From JBDUDK01 sp040002995 (GTDB lineage Bacteria > Actinomycetota > Acidimicrobiia > Acidimicrobiales > Ilumatobacteraceae): a DNA stretch of 24,461 nucleotides. Below are positions 14,313 to 24,300 of the stretch, one piece after another. The translations under genes and the position numbers were made by a program. Position 1 is the first letter of the stretch; each line of letters begins with the position of its first letter. The notes under the pieces were generated by a model. That model saw nothing but the letters and a program-made list of their open reading frames with translations, had not been told where the DNA came from and did not search any database. The stretch lies in assembly GCA_040002995.1 (NCBI GenBank), contig JBDUDK010000078.1:1-24461 (forward strand), written 5' to 3'.

Positions 14313-15269
14313 ATGGAGACGGTAAAGATCGCGGCGATCCAAGCCGCGCCGGTCTTTCTCGACCGGGACGCGACGGTCGAAAAGGTCGATGGCCTTGTCG
14401 ACGAGGCGGCACAGAACGGCGCCGGCCTGATGGTGTTCCCTGAGACGTTCATACCGACGTACCCCGACTGGGTATGGCGCACCATCCCGTGGAGCTCGGC
14501 GGCCAACGCGCTGTACGGCCGGCTCCTCGACCAAGCCGTCGTCGTGCCGAGCGAGACCACGGTTGCCCTCGGGCAGGCGGCGGCCCGGGCCCATTCCTAC
14601 CTGTCGATCGGTGTGAACGAGCGCGATGAACATGGGAGCACGCTCTACAACACCCAGCTCCTCTTCGGGCCCGACGGCACCCTTCTGTCCCGACATCGGA
14701 AGCTGATGCCCACCGGTGGTGAGCGGCTGGTGTGGGGTATGGGCGACGGATCGACCCTCACGGTTATTGATACGGCGTTCGGACGTCTCGGAGGGCTCAC
14801 GTGTTGGGAGAACTACATGCCCCTCGCGCGGGCCTCGCTCTACGGGCAGGGCATCGATGTGTACCTCGCGCCCACCTGGGACAACGACGACGTGTGGGTG
14901 GCCAGCATGCAACACATCGCGAAGGAAGGCCGCGTCTACGTCGTTGGCGTGAACTTCTGCATGCGGGGCTCCGACGTTCCTCTCGACGTCCCCTCTCGCG
15001 ACGAGCTCTACGGTGGCGACGACGACTGGCTTTCGAAGGGCAACACCGTGATCGTCGGGCCGGACGGCCACATCCTCGCCGGGCCCCTTGTAGGTGAGGA
15101 AGGCATTATCTACGCGGATGCCGACGTCAGCCGAGCGCGGAGCATGCGCCAGCATTTCGACCCGGTGGGCCACTACGGCCGCGCCGATGTGCTCCGACTC
15201 GTCGTCGACTCCTCTGCTCGCCGGAGCGTGTCGTTTGCCGCGCCAGAGGCGGACGAACCCGGCCCTTAA
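14313..15269 (+). CDS. Nitrilase (carbon-nitrogen hydrolase)
   Basis: 318 aa, ATG preceded by a perfect AGGAGG at 6 nt. Catalytic triad in place: Glu44 in VFPETFIPTYP, Lys130 in RHRKLMPTGGERLVWG, and Cys164 in GGLTCWENYMPLAR. CWEN after the nucleophile, with the RKLMPT segment, marks the true nitrilase branch (nitrile to carboxylic acid plus ammonia) rather than amidases or ureidopropionases. Residues WDNDDVWVASMQHIAKEGR and VNFC match the conserved C-terminal half. Length is in the usual range of bacterial nitrilases. The substrate (aryl, aliphatic or arylacetonitrile) cannot be read with confidence. Probably acts in the cytoplasm. Confidence 0.93.
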   Translation: METVKIAAIQAAPVFLDRDATVEKVDGLVDEAAQNGAGLMVFPETFIPTYPDWVWRTIPWSSAANALYGRLLDQAVVVPSETTVALGQAAARAHSYLSIGVNERDEHGSTLYNTQLLFGPDGTLLSRHRKLMPTGGERLVWGMGDGSTLTVIDTAFGRLGGLTCWENYMPLARASLYGQGIDVYLAPTWDNDDVWVASMQHIAKEGRVYVVGVNFCMRGSDVPLDVPSRDELYGGDDDWLSKGNTVIVGPDGHILAGPLVGEEGIIYADADVSRARSMRQHFDPVGHYGRADVLRLVVDSSARRSVSFAAPEADEPGP

Positions 15270-15297
15270 GCGCCGCGCACGGGCAGCCGAGCCCGGA

Positions 15298-16296
15298 TCA
15301 CCCCGGTATGCACTCACCCATCGAGACCGGCTCCGAGAGGCCCCTGGCCGCGTCGAGCGCATCGCGAATCACCGATCCCGCCAACGCGTAGCCGATGTCG
15401 TCGTGGTTCGACGACGCCGCGAATACCAAGCCGATGAGCGCCCCGTTGGCATCGACGAGCGGGCTGCCGGACTCGCCGGGGAGCACCGTGGCTTGCAACT
15501 CATAGACCGGCCGGCGCACGTTGCCTTGGCCGTAGATGTTATGGCCGGTGGCGCTGTAGTCGGCGAGGACGACGGCGACATCGCTCTGCAACTGCCCGCC
15601 GCGCGGATAGCCGAGCAACGCGCTGACGGTGCCTCGCGCGACGACACTGGTCTGGGTACGTATCGGGGGTGCGTCGAGGGAGTCGACGCGTAACACGGCG
15701 ACATCGTTCTCGGCATCGACCAGAACGGGAATAGCCGCGTGGTCGCCGGAGTCCGATCCGACTCGTGTCTCCTTCATCCCCGCGATGACATGGGCGTTGG
15801 TTATAACCAGGTGCCGGGCGATGACGACACCCGCGCCCACCGTCTTGGCCCCACACGCCGAGCCCGCGACCATTACGGTTGATCGCGTCGCAATGGCGAT
15901 CGCGGGTTCGAGCAGGGCACGATCTGGGGTCGGGAGTCGGTCGGACGGCTCCGGGTCGCCGCCGATGAAGAGGCCGACTCCATCGCTGTTCGCCGCTTGC
16001 CCGCTCGCGAGCACCGTCCGCAGCGGTGGAACGACGGTGTCGATGCGTCTCACGATCGCCGAGTGCTGCACCTTCCCCACGACGCTTGTCTTCGAGCGCG
16101 CAGGCAGTGAGCTCGTGACGATCCAAACGGCAACCAACGTCGTGAAGATCGCCATAGCCGCTCCAAGCGCGCGATCGACCCACGACCGCCGCCTTCGGGT
16201 CGATGGCTGCGAGCGGTCTTCGACGGTGGCCGCGTCCAATAGCTTCGGCGGTGTCCGGTGCACCCAGCTGAGGCGGGGAGGCCGAAGTTCGCTCAC
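15298..16296 (-). CDS. Membrane-anchored trypsin-like serine protease, MarP-like protease half
   Basis: 332 aa from GTG 16296. After a 40-residue basic cytoplasmic N-terminus comes one helix, VDRALGAAMAIFTTLVAVWI (40-59), which matches the sequence pattern of the last CvpA helix (D-R-x-x-G-A). It is followed by SVVGKVQHSAIVRRIDTVVP, the segment that leads into the protease in mycobacterial MarP. Catalytic triad: His169 in VITNAHV, Asp198 in ENDVAVLRVD, Ser277 in PGESGSPLVD. Cys148 (GSACGA) and Cys329 (GECIPG) flank the domain and could form the disulfide known in MarP. The expected site is the periplasm. Its start overlaps the upstream CvpA-like gene by 4 bp (GTGA). Confidence 0.88.
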   Translation of the reverse strand: MSELRPPRLSWVHRTPPKLLDAATVEDRSQPSTRRRRSWVDRALGAAMAIFTTLVAVWIVTSSLPARSKTSVVGKVQHSAIVRRIDTVVPPLRTVLASGQAANSDGVGLFIGGDPEPSDRLPTPDRALLEPAIAIATRSTVMVAGSACGAKTVGAGVVIARHLVITNAHVIAGMKETRVGSDSGDHAAIPVLVDAENDVAVLRVDSLDAPPIRTQTSVVARGTVSALLGYPRGGQLQSDVAVVLADYSATGHNIYGQGNVRRPVYELQATVLPGESGSPLVDANGALIGLVFAASSNHDDIGYALAGSVIRDALDAARGLSEPVSMGECIPG

Positions 16297-17171
16297 GGCT
16301 TCGGCTCGGTATCAACCGGGATGGTCGTTGTGGTGGGCGCGGGAGGAGGAGGCGGCGCGGTGCTGGCCGTCGTCGTGGTCGAAGGAGCGTTGAAGACCAC
16401 TGTGACGGTCACCGACGACCTGCCGTCAGTGACGACGATCTGGTTGACGCCGTCGGCGACGCGCACGACTAGGCGCCATGTGGTGTCGGCGGCGGCAGTG
16501 ACCGCCACCGTGCCCACCTTCACGATCGCACCGGGCTCGGCCGTTCCGGTGAGGGTCACGCGAGAGGACGTCACTTTGGTGCCGTCGCTCGGTGATGTGA
16601 CACGGAGCGCGAGTGGCGCGATCGTCGGTGCCGGGCTCGACGTGGTGGCGGGGACCGTGGTGGCGGTACCCACTGTGCTCGGCGATACGGCGGTTGTGGA
16701 CGGAAACGTCGCGTGCACGACGGTGGTCGGTGGGACGGTGGTCGCGGCCGTCGTCTGAGGAAGCGTCACGACCGACGAGTCCGTCAACGTCCGGTCCGAC
16801 TCGGTCGCCCTGGCGATCAGGAATCCTCCGGCCGCGCCGACGACCAACGTCAAGGCGGCTCTCCGGACCATCTGCCAGCGACGGCGAACAATCGCCGGCA
16901 CCTGAGGTTGTGGCGCCTGAGGGGCTGGTGCCGCACGCAGAAGTTGCCCACCCGCGAGGCCGATGGCCCCGCATCCCACCAACACGACAGCAGCAACGGC
17001 CTGCCGGCCCGCACCGTTGTTGAAGTGAATCTGATCAGCAATACGCGCGCCGACGACGAGACCTATCGATGCGGTCGACGTGAAGATGAGGCCCTTCGTT
17101 GCCCCAGTGCGAAAACCAGCAATGCCGGCGATCACCACGACGATCGCAAGGACGAGGTCGGCGATCGTCAC
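16293..17171 (-). CDS. CvpA-like membrane protein with Ig-like domain and Thr/Pro linkers
   Basis: 292 aa from GTG. The N-terminus TIADLVLAIVVVIAGIAGFR then TGATKGLIFTS is the CvpA/MarP first helix and loop (D-[LI]-x7-G-x3-G-[FY]-x2-G). Helices lie at about 5-20, 28-46, 57-78 and 104-120 (RRAALTLVVGAAGGFLIAR). A Thr/Pro-rich stalk (about 130-185) leads to an Ig-like domain at 187-262 (LRVTSPSDGTKVTSSRVTLT to SSVTVTVVFNAP) of the kind that precedes or follows surface enzymes, then a second Thr/Pro tail. The last CvpA helix is missing here and is present in the next gene, to which this one is coupled by GTGA overlap. I infer that the two products form one membrane complex. Confidence 0.8.
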   Translation of the reverse strand: MTIADLVLAIVVVIAGIAGFRTGATKGLIFTSTASIGLVVGARIADQIHFNNGAGRQAVAAVVLVGCGAIGLAGGQLLRAAPAPQAPQPQVPAIVRRRWQMVRRAALTLVVGAAGGFLIARATESDRTLTDSSVVTLPQTTAATTVPPTTVVHATFPSTTAVSPSTVGTATTVPATTSSPAPTIAPLALRVTSPSDGTKVTSSRVTLTGTAEPGAIVKVGTVAVTAAADTTWRLVVRVADGVNQIVVTDGRSSVTVTVVFNAPSTTTTASTAPPPPPAPTTTTIPVDTEPKP

Positions 17172-17356
17172 GCGTCGGCCGCCACCGACGAGTTCGCGCT
17201 TGAACTACCGGACGACACTCGAACCCGCTCCTCCACCGCGGCCAGTTGGGGCGGCCGATGCGGAAAAGGATACGTGGAAGGTGTACTGACCCGCCCGCAG
17301 GGTGGGCCACTTGTTCGCTCGTTTAGGTGACGATTTCGAGCGACGAGAGCTGACGA

Positions 17357-17720
17357 ATGCGCAGGAGACTCGTGTTCTCGACGATGTCCGTCGACCTGAT
17401 TGCGGTTGTGAGCATCGCGGTGCCGGTCGCGTTCCTGATGCGGCGGGAATTCATGCCGAGGTGAAGTAGCGCCTCGAGCTCCAAGCTGAGGCCCCTCTCT
17501 CAGCACTTCACCGGCGAGGTCCTCAAAGGAGAGAACGTCGAACACGAGGTCGCGGTCGATTCACCGTCGGGTCACCATTTGACGGTCATCATGACCGACG
17601 ACACCAAGGTGACCGAGGGACCGCAAGAGCCATCGTCGTCCGAGATCCAACGACGAAGCGCTGGTTGCCATCAGCGACCTCGATTCGCGCCTGCTGGTTA
17701 CAAAGGATCCGCTCAGCCCG
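17357..17720 (+). pseudogene. Decayed 5' part of a sensor histidine kinase
   Basis: ATG 17357 opens MRRRLVFSTMSVDLIAVVSI then AVPVAFLMRR, the standard beginning of actinobacterial sensor kinases (basic tip, one helix, Arg-Arg exit), but stops at TGA 17462. A nearby frame resumes as EVK, TAG, RLELQAEA, and yet another as QHFTGEVLKGENVEHEVAVD then HHLTVIMTDDTKVTEG, which resembles the extracytoplasmic sensor segment after the first helix. At least one nonsense codon and two frame changes are needed. No H-box or ATPase motifs follow. The assignment rests on pattern recognition only. Confidence 0.42.
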
Positions 17721-18218
17721 GTGATCGTTTCGCCATCTCCGGGCAGAGCCGCTGCGTGACCCGCGTCGACACCGGTGGGTTGGACCAAGACAACGTCGGC
17801 GCCCTCACCTTTATAGAGGTATGGAAGCTGGCGGCCGACGCGAACCAGCCCGCGGTCGCCGACCTGGCCTCACCAGCGGCACCGTTCCCGACACCGACGA
17901 CGTACCTGACGGGCGTCGGGCACGCGCCGTCGCGTTCGACGCCTGACGTGGGCGCCGGTGGCTACATCCTCCCGACCACAGCGCGGCCTGGTTGCTTACG
18001 GCGTCGAAGAGTCAAGAGAAGACAGAGGCGGTGGGACAGGGCTGTCTGCTCGCGCCGTGCGTGGCGCGGCGGCGCAGATCGAGTGTAAAGACGGCTGGGT
18101 CGCTCACCGCGGGTGCTGAGCGATCAATGCACCCCGTCCCCGCCGTCGCAGCTCCTCCTTCAGCCCCACTACCAGCGGTTTTCCCTCGAAAGACGGTGCA
18201 GATCGCCGGCCTGAGTTC

Positions 18219-18251
18219 CGTAAGTGTTTCGTCAACGTTAAGTAAAAATAC
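18219..18251 (+). promoter_or_regulatory. AT-rich promoter candidate for the giant gene
   Basis: This short AT-rich island (including GTTAAGTAAAAATACGGG) is the only one in a very GC-rich upstream region. A TAAAAA/AAAAAT hexamer could serve as -10, giving a leader of about 120 nt before ATG 18376. No clear -35 element. Confidence 0.3.
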
Positions 18252-18339
18252 GGGTGGTGGCCCTCTAGTGAGGCGCAACCACTGAGCGTACGTTCGCCTA
18301 CGGCGCTGCGGCGGAACTCGAGCAGCTGCTTTGAATCGG

Positions 18340-18356
18340 CCCCCCACCGAGGGGGG
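18340..18356 (+). promoter_or_regulatory. Hairpin in the leader of the giant gene
   Basis: CCCCCCACCGAGGGGGG: a perfect 6-bp G/C stem with a 5-nt loop, ending 4 nt before the CGGAGGGG ribosome binding site (18361-18368). It could hold the site partly closed or stabilise the mRNA 5' end. Confidence 0.4.
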
Positions 18357-18375
18357 AACACGGAGGGGCGAACGC

Positions 18376-21300
18376 ATGCGGCGAACGGGAACAATGCGTC
18401 TACGACGGGCGGCACTCGGGAGTCTGATCCTCGTCCTGGGTCTACCGATGACCGCGGCCTCCGCGTCGTCGGGGGCACCCAAGCCGCAAGTGTTGCGGCC
18501 GGCGGTGGCTACGACCCACGACTTGCGTCTCAACGTGGTCTCAGCGCGCGACAGCTCGCTGCGGCCGCCTCGAGGTGACGACGCGTGTGCGCCGTTCCGT
18601 GGGATGAATTTGTTGGCCCCGAACGCCGCTCCCAACACGGGGTGCGGTAACCCCACCCTTACTTATAACTGGATCATCAACGAGGACACCGCGGGCAATC
18701 CGCACCAGGCGAGCACCGCCATGGGAGTCGATGCCGCCGACGTCGCGATCGATGCTTCCGACGTCTGCCGTCCGCTTACGGCGGCCAACCCTGACGGCGA
18801 TCCCGCCTTCCCTGCAAACTGCGACTGGCCATCGGTTCACCCGGTGCAGGCGAGTCCGGTGGTCACCCAGGGCAACTCCAGCGAGTGGAACCTCACCAAC
18901 GCGATCAACGCGCTGCCGGACGGCAAGTACCTCGTCTCCGTTTCGGCCGACGGCTTCGAGATTGGCGGCGCGCACTTCACCGTCCCGATGACGGTGGCCA
19001 ACCCCGGCCCCGGCACCGTCACGGTGGGGCTCAACCCCTATCCGATTCCGCTCGGCACCATCCAGGTGAAGGTGTTCCAGGACGCGGCGCCGGCCGACGG
19101 CACATTCGACGCGACCACTGAGCACGGCCTCGCCGGCTTTAGCGCAACGATCAACGACATCCTCGGCCAGGTTTCCACCGACTGGTTCGTCAACCCGATC
19201 TGCACCGAGTACGAGCGCTCGGTTCCGGATGGCCTCGACTCCAGTCCTCCTTCGGGCGGAACGATGACCCCGACGGAAGCGCTGGCGTACTACGCGACCG
19301 GCGGTGGCGCGGCCATGGCGACGACGTACTACGGCGGTGGCGATCCCAACTACGTGTTCACCTACGCCGACTTCTTCACCTGGGGCGTGGCGATGGTCGA
19401 CGGCGGGCCCGTTCGGGTCCCGGGCACGGGTGGCCAATGCATCAGTGACGCCGATGGCATCATCCGCATCCCCAACCTGGGCACCAACCGCTACTCGATC
19501 ACGGTCGCCCCGCCGCACGGTCTCGACAACCAGGATCGCTGGTCGCAGACGACCACCCTCGAAGGTGGCCACGACTGGGACTTCTGGCTGATGGCAAACG
19601 ACTCCGGTCTCGACACCGAATTGGTGCAGGCGGGCGAGCCCGTGCCGTGGGCCCAGTTCGGCTTCGTCGACGTCGGAAACGCCGCTCATCCCGCGGCCAA
19701 CCCGATCACCACGCACGCGGCGACGACCGGACGCATTCACGGAACCGTGATGGCCGGCGAGCCGTACGTTCCCGGCCAAGGCGGCCTCGTAGGTCAGGGC
19801 GGCGCCAACGGGCAGTCGGGCATCCGCTATTCGCGTCCCCTCGACCGGGTGTGGATCGCGCTCAACGACTTCGACAACGGCGACCAGATCGGCTACTCCA
19901 CCGAGAACAACGCCGATGGCTCGTTCAACATCACGAACATCAAGGACGGCACCTACCTGATGTCCGTGTGGGACATCGATCAGGACTACGCGTTCGATGT
20001 CTTCAACGTGACCGTGATTGGCGGTCAGACCGTCGACGTCGGCAACGTTCCGCTGCTCGGCTGGTTCACCCGGATCACGGGCCACGTCTTCATCGACAAC
20101 AACTCGAACGGCAAGCGCGACCCCGGCGAGCCCGGCGTACCGAACTTCGACGTCACCATGAAGAACCGCAGAAACGACTTGATGGTGTCGGGCCAGAACG
20201 TCTCGACCACAGAGACCGACGGCTCGTACCACATCAAAGAGGGCTACCCGATGGGCGCCTTCATCATCGAGGAGTTCTTCAACACCCGCTACAAGACGAC
20301 GGGTGTGACCTATCAGGCCGACAATGATCCGCAGGAGCACACCACGCTCACGGCGGCCGTTGACCTCAGCGTTAATCCGATCATTGGTCAGGACGGCCGC
20401 GTCGACATCGGCGTGTTGCCGTACGACGCCGAGGCCAGTCCGTGTGACGACAGCTGCCAGGGCGGCATCGTCGCCACCGTCGCATACGACGCGACCCGCA
20501 ACGAACTGCAGGCCCGCAAGGCGGCGACAGAGGACTACGAGCCCGGTATCCCTGGAATCACCGTGCATCTCCAGAAGGCCGTGGCTTGCGTCTCGACATG
20601 TGACTCGTCGGGCCGCTACGAGATCAACCCTGATGGCTCATTCGCAACAGTAGATGTGAGCGTCGGCGACGACCCGACCACGAATGACGCCGCTGCCGGC
20701 AACATCTCGGACGACTCGGCCGACTACCTCACCGAGACCTGGACGCGGCCCGCGGGCTGCGTGCCGCGCGACTCCAACGGCGAGCCGATCATCCAGGACG
20801 CGATCCGCACGAGCAATCTGGCGGCCAATCGCACCGAAAGCGACTGCGTCGAGGCCACGATGCTCGGCACCACATTCTCGTTCGCCGACGGCGACATCGG
20901 TGCCGCCGATGGCCAGAGTGTCGACGGCAACTACGGCTTCGTCACGTGGCACCCCGGCGACTACGTCGTTAGCGTCAACATCCCGAACGACCCGATCTTC
21001 AACCGGCCGCTGTACAAGGTGCGCACTGAGGATCCCATCAACGTCTTCACGGGCGATGTCTACGTGCCCCAGGGCGCCGATGTCACGGGCATGGTGTTCA
21101 ACGACTTCCTCAAGGCCAACCGGTATGACGGTAGCCCGCAGCTGCCGGCGATCGGGTTGCGCGAGCCGACCAGCTCGACGTCGCCGTATCCCGATGGCAA
21201 GTGCGTCGGTCCGTTGGAGGCGCACAGTGCCGACCCGGAGAACCCCGACCTCATGAACGTCGGTGGCAGCCCCTACGAGGACGTGCCGGTTAACTCCTGC

Positions 21301-24300
21301 CAGTTCAAGTTGATCCACGTCGAGGCCGGTCAGTCGGTGGCCCCGAACTTCAACCTCTACACCGACGTTCCGATCCCCGCGAAGTTCTACGGCTACGTCA
21401 CTGACGACGTGTCGGTCTCGACCGATCGTCGCTCAACGGCCCTCGGAGAAGTGCAGGGCGTGGCCAATGTCCCCGTCGGTCTCTACGACTGGACGAACCG
21501 TCTTCTCACGGTCGCCGACACTGACTACAACGGTCTGTTCGAGGTGCTCATGCCCTCGACGAACAGCTACAACTGCCCGGTTCCTGCGGGCCCCTGCGCC
21601 GGAATGTTCCGCTTCGTCGGCAACGACCCCGGTCAACCGCAACGGCCGAACCTCAACTACAACTCGGCGTACCGCACCATCGCGGCCAACTTCCAGGCAT
21701 GGCCCGGCATCTTCACAGCGGCCGACACCGCGCCCACACGCGCAGTGATCCAGATCGAGGGTGCGGGCTCGCAGTTCTCGGCCACCGCGGTCTGCAGGGC
21801 CGACCTCACCGAGCCGCAGCTCTTCAGCGTCGACTATCCGTACGCGCCGAACCCGAACAACTTCACCTCGAGCAACAGCCAGACCACAGCCACGATCAAC
21901 ATCTACGGTCTGGGCTTCGGAACAACAAAGGGCAGCGTCACCCTCACCAATGAGGCGGGCACCACCACCACGTTCACGGGCACCGCCCTGACCACGTGGA
22001 ACGACCACCAGATCACGATCGGCAGCTCCACGACGCTGGCCGGCCTTGCGGGTGGGGCGTATCAGCTCCATGCCGTGCGGTCGAACGGATTGAGCACGGT
22101 GAACGGCCTCACGTTCCATTCGCTCAAGTCGCCCTACACGACCGTGGCGGCTAACAGGACACTGCTCCTGGTCTCGAAGACAACGGGGAGCACAACCCTC
22201 ACGCTGAACCCCGTGGCTCTGCTGCTCGGCTCGTTCTTCTCTCCCGCCGATGTGGGCTCGAGGGTCACCGGTCTTCTCAACCAGGGCATCCCCGCGAATA
22301 CGAGAATCGCCAAGTTCATCGACGTTCTCCACGTCCAGATGTCGCAGCCGGCGAACTCGGGCGCTCTGCTCCTTACGACGGTCATACCGGAGTCGTTCGA
22401 GAATCGGTTCCCGGACGTGATCCACGTCGGCCCGCTCTCAACGCTGCGCAGAATCGATCGCGCCTCAGGCGTGTTCGCCCCCACCGATGTGGCGGAGCTC
22501 GCTCCGAATGCGCCCTACGACAACTGGAGCCAGACGAACCGTTCGAACATGTTCACGCCGATCGACGCGGAGAAGTTTTACTTCCCTGGCCCGATCCAAA
22601 AGGCGCTGAACTACGGCTGGGACCGTTGGCTGAACGATTCGGCGATCGTCCTCTTCCTCAGCCAGTTGCTACCCGATGATTCGCGCCCAGCTCTGCTGCA
22701 GGCTCTGGGAGCGAAGAACCGCCATCCGTTGGTGGTCACCTACCCCCGCTTCGACGTCGACCCCCTCAGCGGTGCGCCGAGGACCATTCCCGGCACCACG
22801 ACGCCGAACTTTGACCCCAACGACCCGGCGATCGCGTTCAATCCCAACGCGGCCTACTACGAGAGCCCTGTGCTCTTCTACCCAGTGAAGGTTCAGGGCA
22901 CTGGGCCGGGCGGCATCTACGACGAGCCTCTCGGAGCGCGCCCCTTGTACGGCTCCGTTGTTGACGGCCGTTATTACAACGCTGCGACGAACAAGCCCGA
23001 AGGCACCACGAGCGACCTCCCGGATGCGACGGTCGAGATTCCGTTCGACCCGTCGCTGTTCGCCGAGCCCTACGCGGCCTACTGGGAGACGTTCGTCATC
23101 TTCCGCCTCGGTGCGGGTTCTGACCCGGCCGACCCGTCGATCCCCGTAACCCAGCGTCCGCTGGCATCGTGGTTCGGTTACGGATGGGACGGCCAGCAGG
23201 CACCGACCGAGGGCGAAGTGTTCTACGTGGTCGCCCGCAACGGTGACTACAAGACGTCGTACAAGGCGGCGATCGACGGTCTAACCATCAGCGGTGGCGA
23301 TCAGAAGGGCTTCCCGGGCAACCGCAACGAGGCCGGTGGTGGCCGCATCGCCAACGCGCCGGATGAGAACTTCGTTCTCGACATCCAAGGTGGGGCCATC
23401 ATGGCCAACGCCTACGCCCGCTTCCTGCGGATCACCAACAACAGCGTCGTCGCCAACAGCGGCGCCTCTGGTGCGATCCGCATCGGCACCCCGCAGTTGG
23501 GCACCGACACCGAAGACGGCAACCCCGAAGGTGACCCGGTAACCGGTGAGACGTTCCCGGCTTATGACCAGCAGAACACCGACCTGCGCCTCGCCTATAA
23601 CCGCATCACCGCCAACGGTGGTACCAGCCTCGGCGGCGCGGTTGCGCTCTTCAACGGAAGCGAGCGCTACCACGTCGACCACAACGAGTTCTGCGGCAAC
23701 TTCTCGGCAGAGTACGGCGGGGCCATCAGCCACTTCGGTCTGTCGAAGAACGGTGAGATCGACCACAACCGCATCTACCTGAACGAGTCCGTCGACGAAG
23801 GCGCCGGCATCATGATCGCCGGCGAGCCCCACCTCGATCCCGCGACGGCGCTCCCGCTACCGGGTGCCCTGTCGAACGGCTCTGGGCCGGTGAAGATCCA
23901 CGACAACTACATCGCCGCCAACCTGGCCGGCGACGACGGCGGCGGCATCCGGTTCCTGCAGGCGGGGAACTGGCAGGCAGACGTCTACAACAACATGCTC
24001 ACGAACAACGTGTCGACCCACGAGGGTGGCGGCATCGCCCTCGACGACTCGTCGAACGTGCGCATCTTCAACAACACCATCGCCAAGAACATCACGACGG
24101 CGACGGCGATCACGAGCAACGGTCAGCCGGCCCCTGCCGGTCTGTCGACGGGTGACAACAGCACCCCGTTGCAGAACTGCGTAGTGACCAGTCCGACGAC
24201 GACGCACAACAGGGGCCGGACCGTCAACAACTCGGCGGTCTACCGACTGCAGAACGGTGCTCCGAGTTCGTTCAACTTCGTCCAAGCTGACGTCGGGGCG

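Larger units (their letters stand above)
17172..18375 (+). other. 1.2-kb stretch without an intact gene
   Basis: No frame holds a credible complete protein. 17172-17350 shows only scraps; the VLTRPQ string near 17285 recalls a response-regulator winged helix but is too short to claim. 17357-17720 contains the sensor-kinase-like debris listed separately. 17740-17970 shows protein-like pieces in different frames (DNVGALTFIEVWKLA; TVPDTDDVPDGRRARAVAFDA) with no family I can name. From 17990 to 18215 I see nothing. 18219-18375 is the upstream region of the giant gene. Confidence 0.5.

Noticed and set aside
14286..15362. A 358-codon minus-strand frame opposite the nitrilase
   Set aside because: The plus strand encodes an intact nitrilase with its triad; the antisense product shows no recognisable family.
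18300..18375. Possible riboswitch in the leader of the giant gene (GGGGGGAAC and GAATCGG strings)
   Set aside because: The strings recall parts of known cell-wall-gene riboswitches, but their order and the surrounding stems do not fit any consensus I can recall.
18541..20568. A 675-codon open frame on the minus strand inside the giant gene
   Set aside because: It is antisense to a frame with clear signal peptide and domains. Its composition (Val, Arg, Gly, Asp, no domain pattern) is the usual mirror of high-GC coding DNA.
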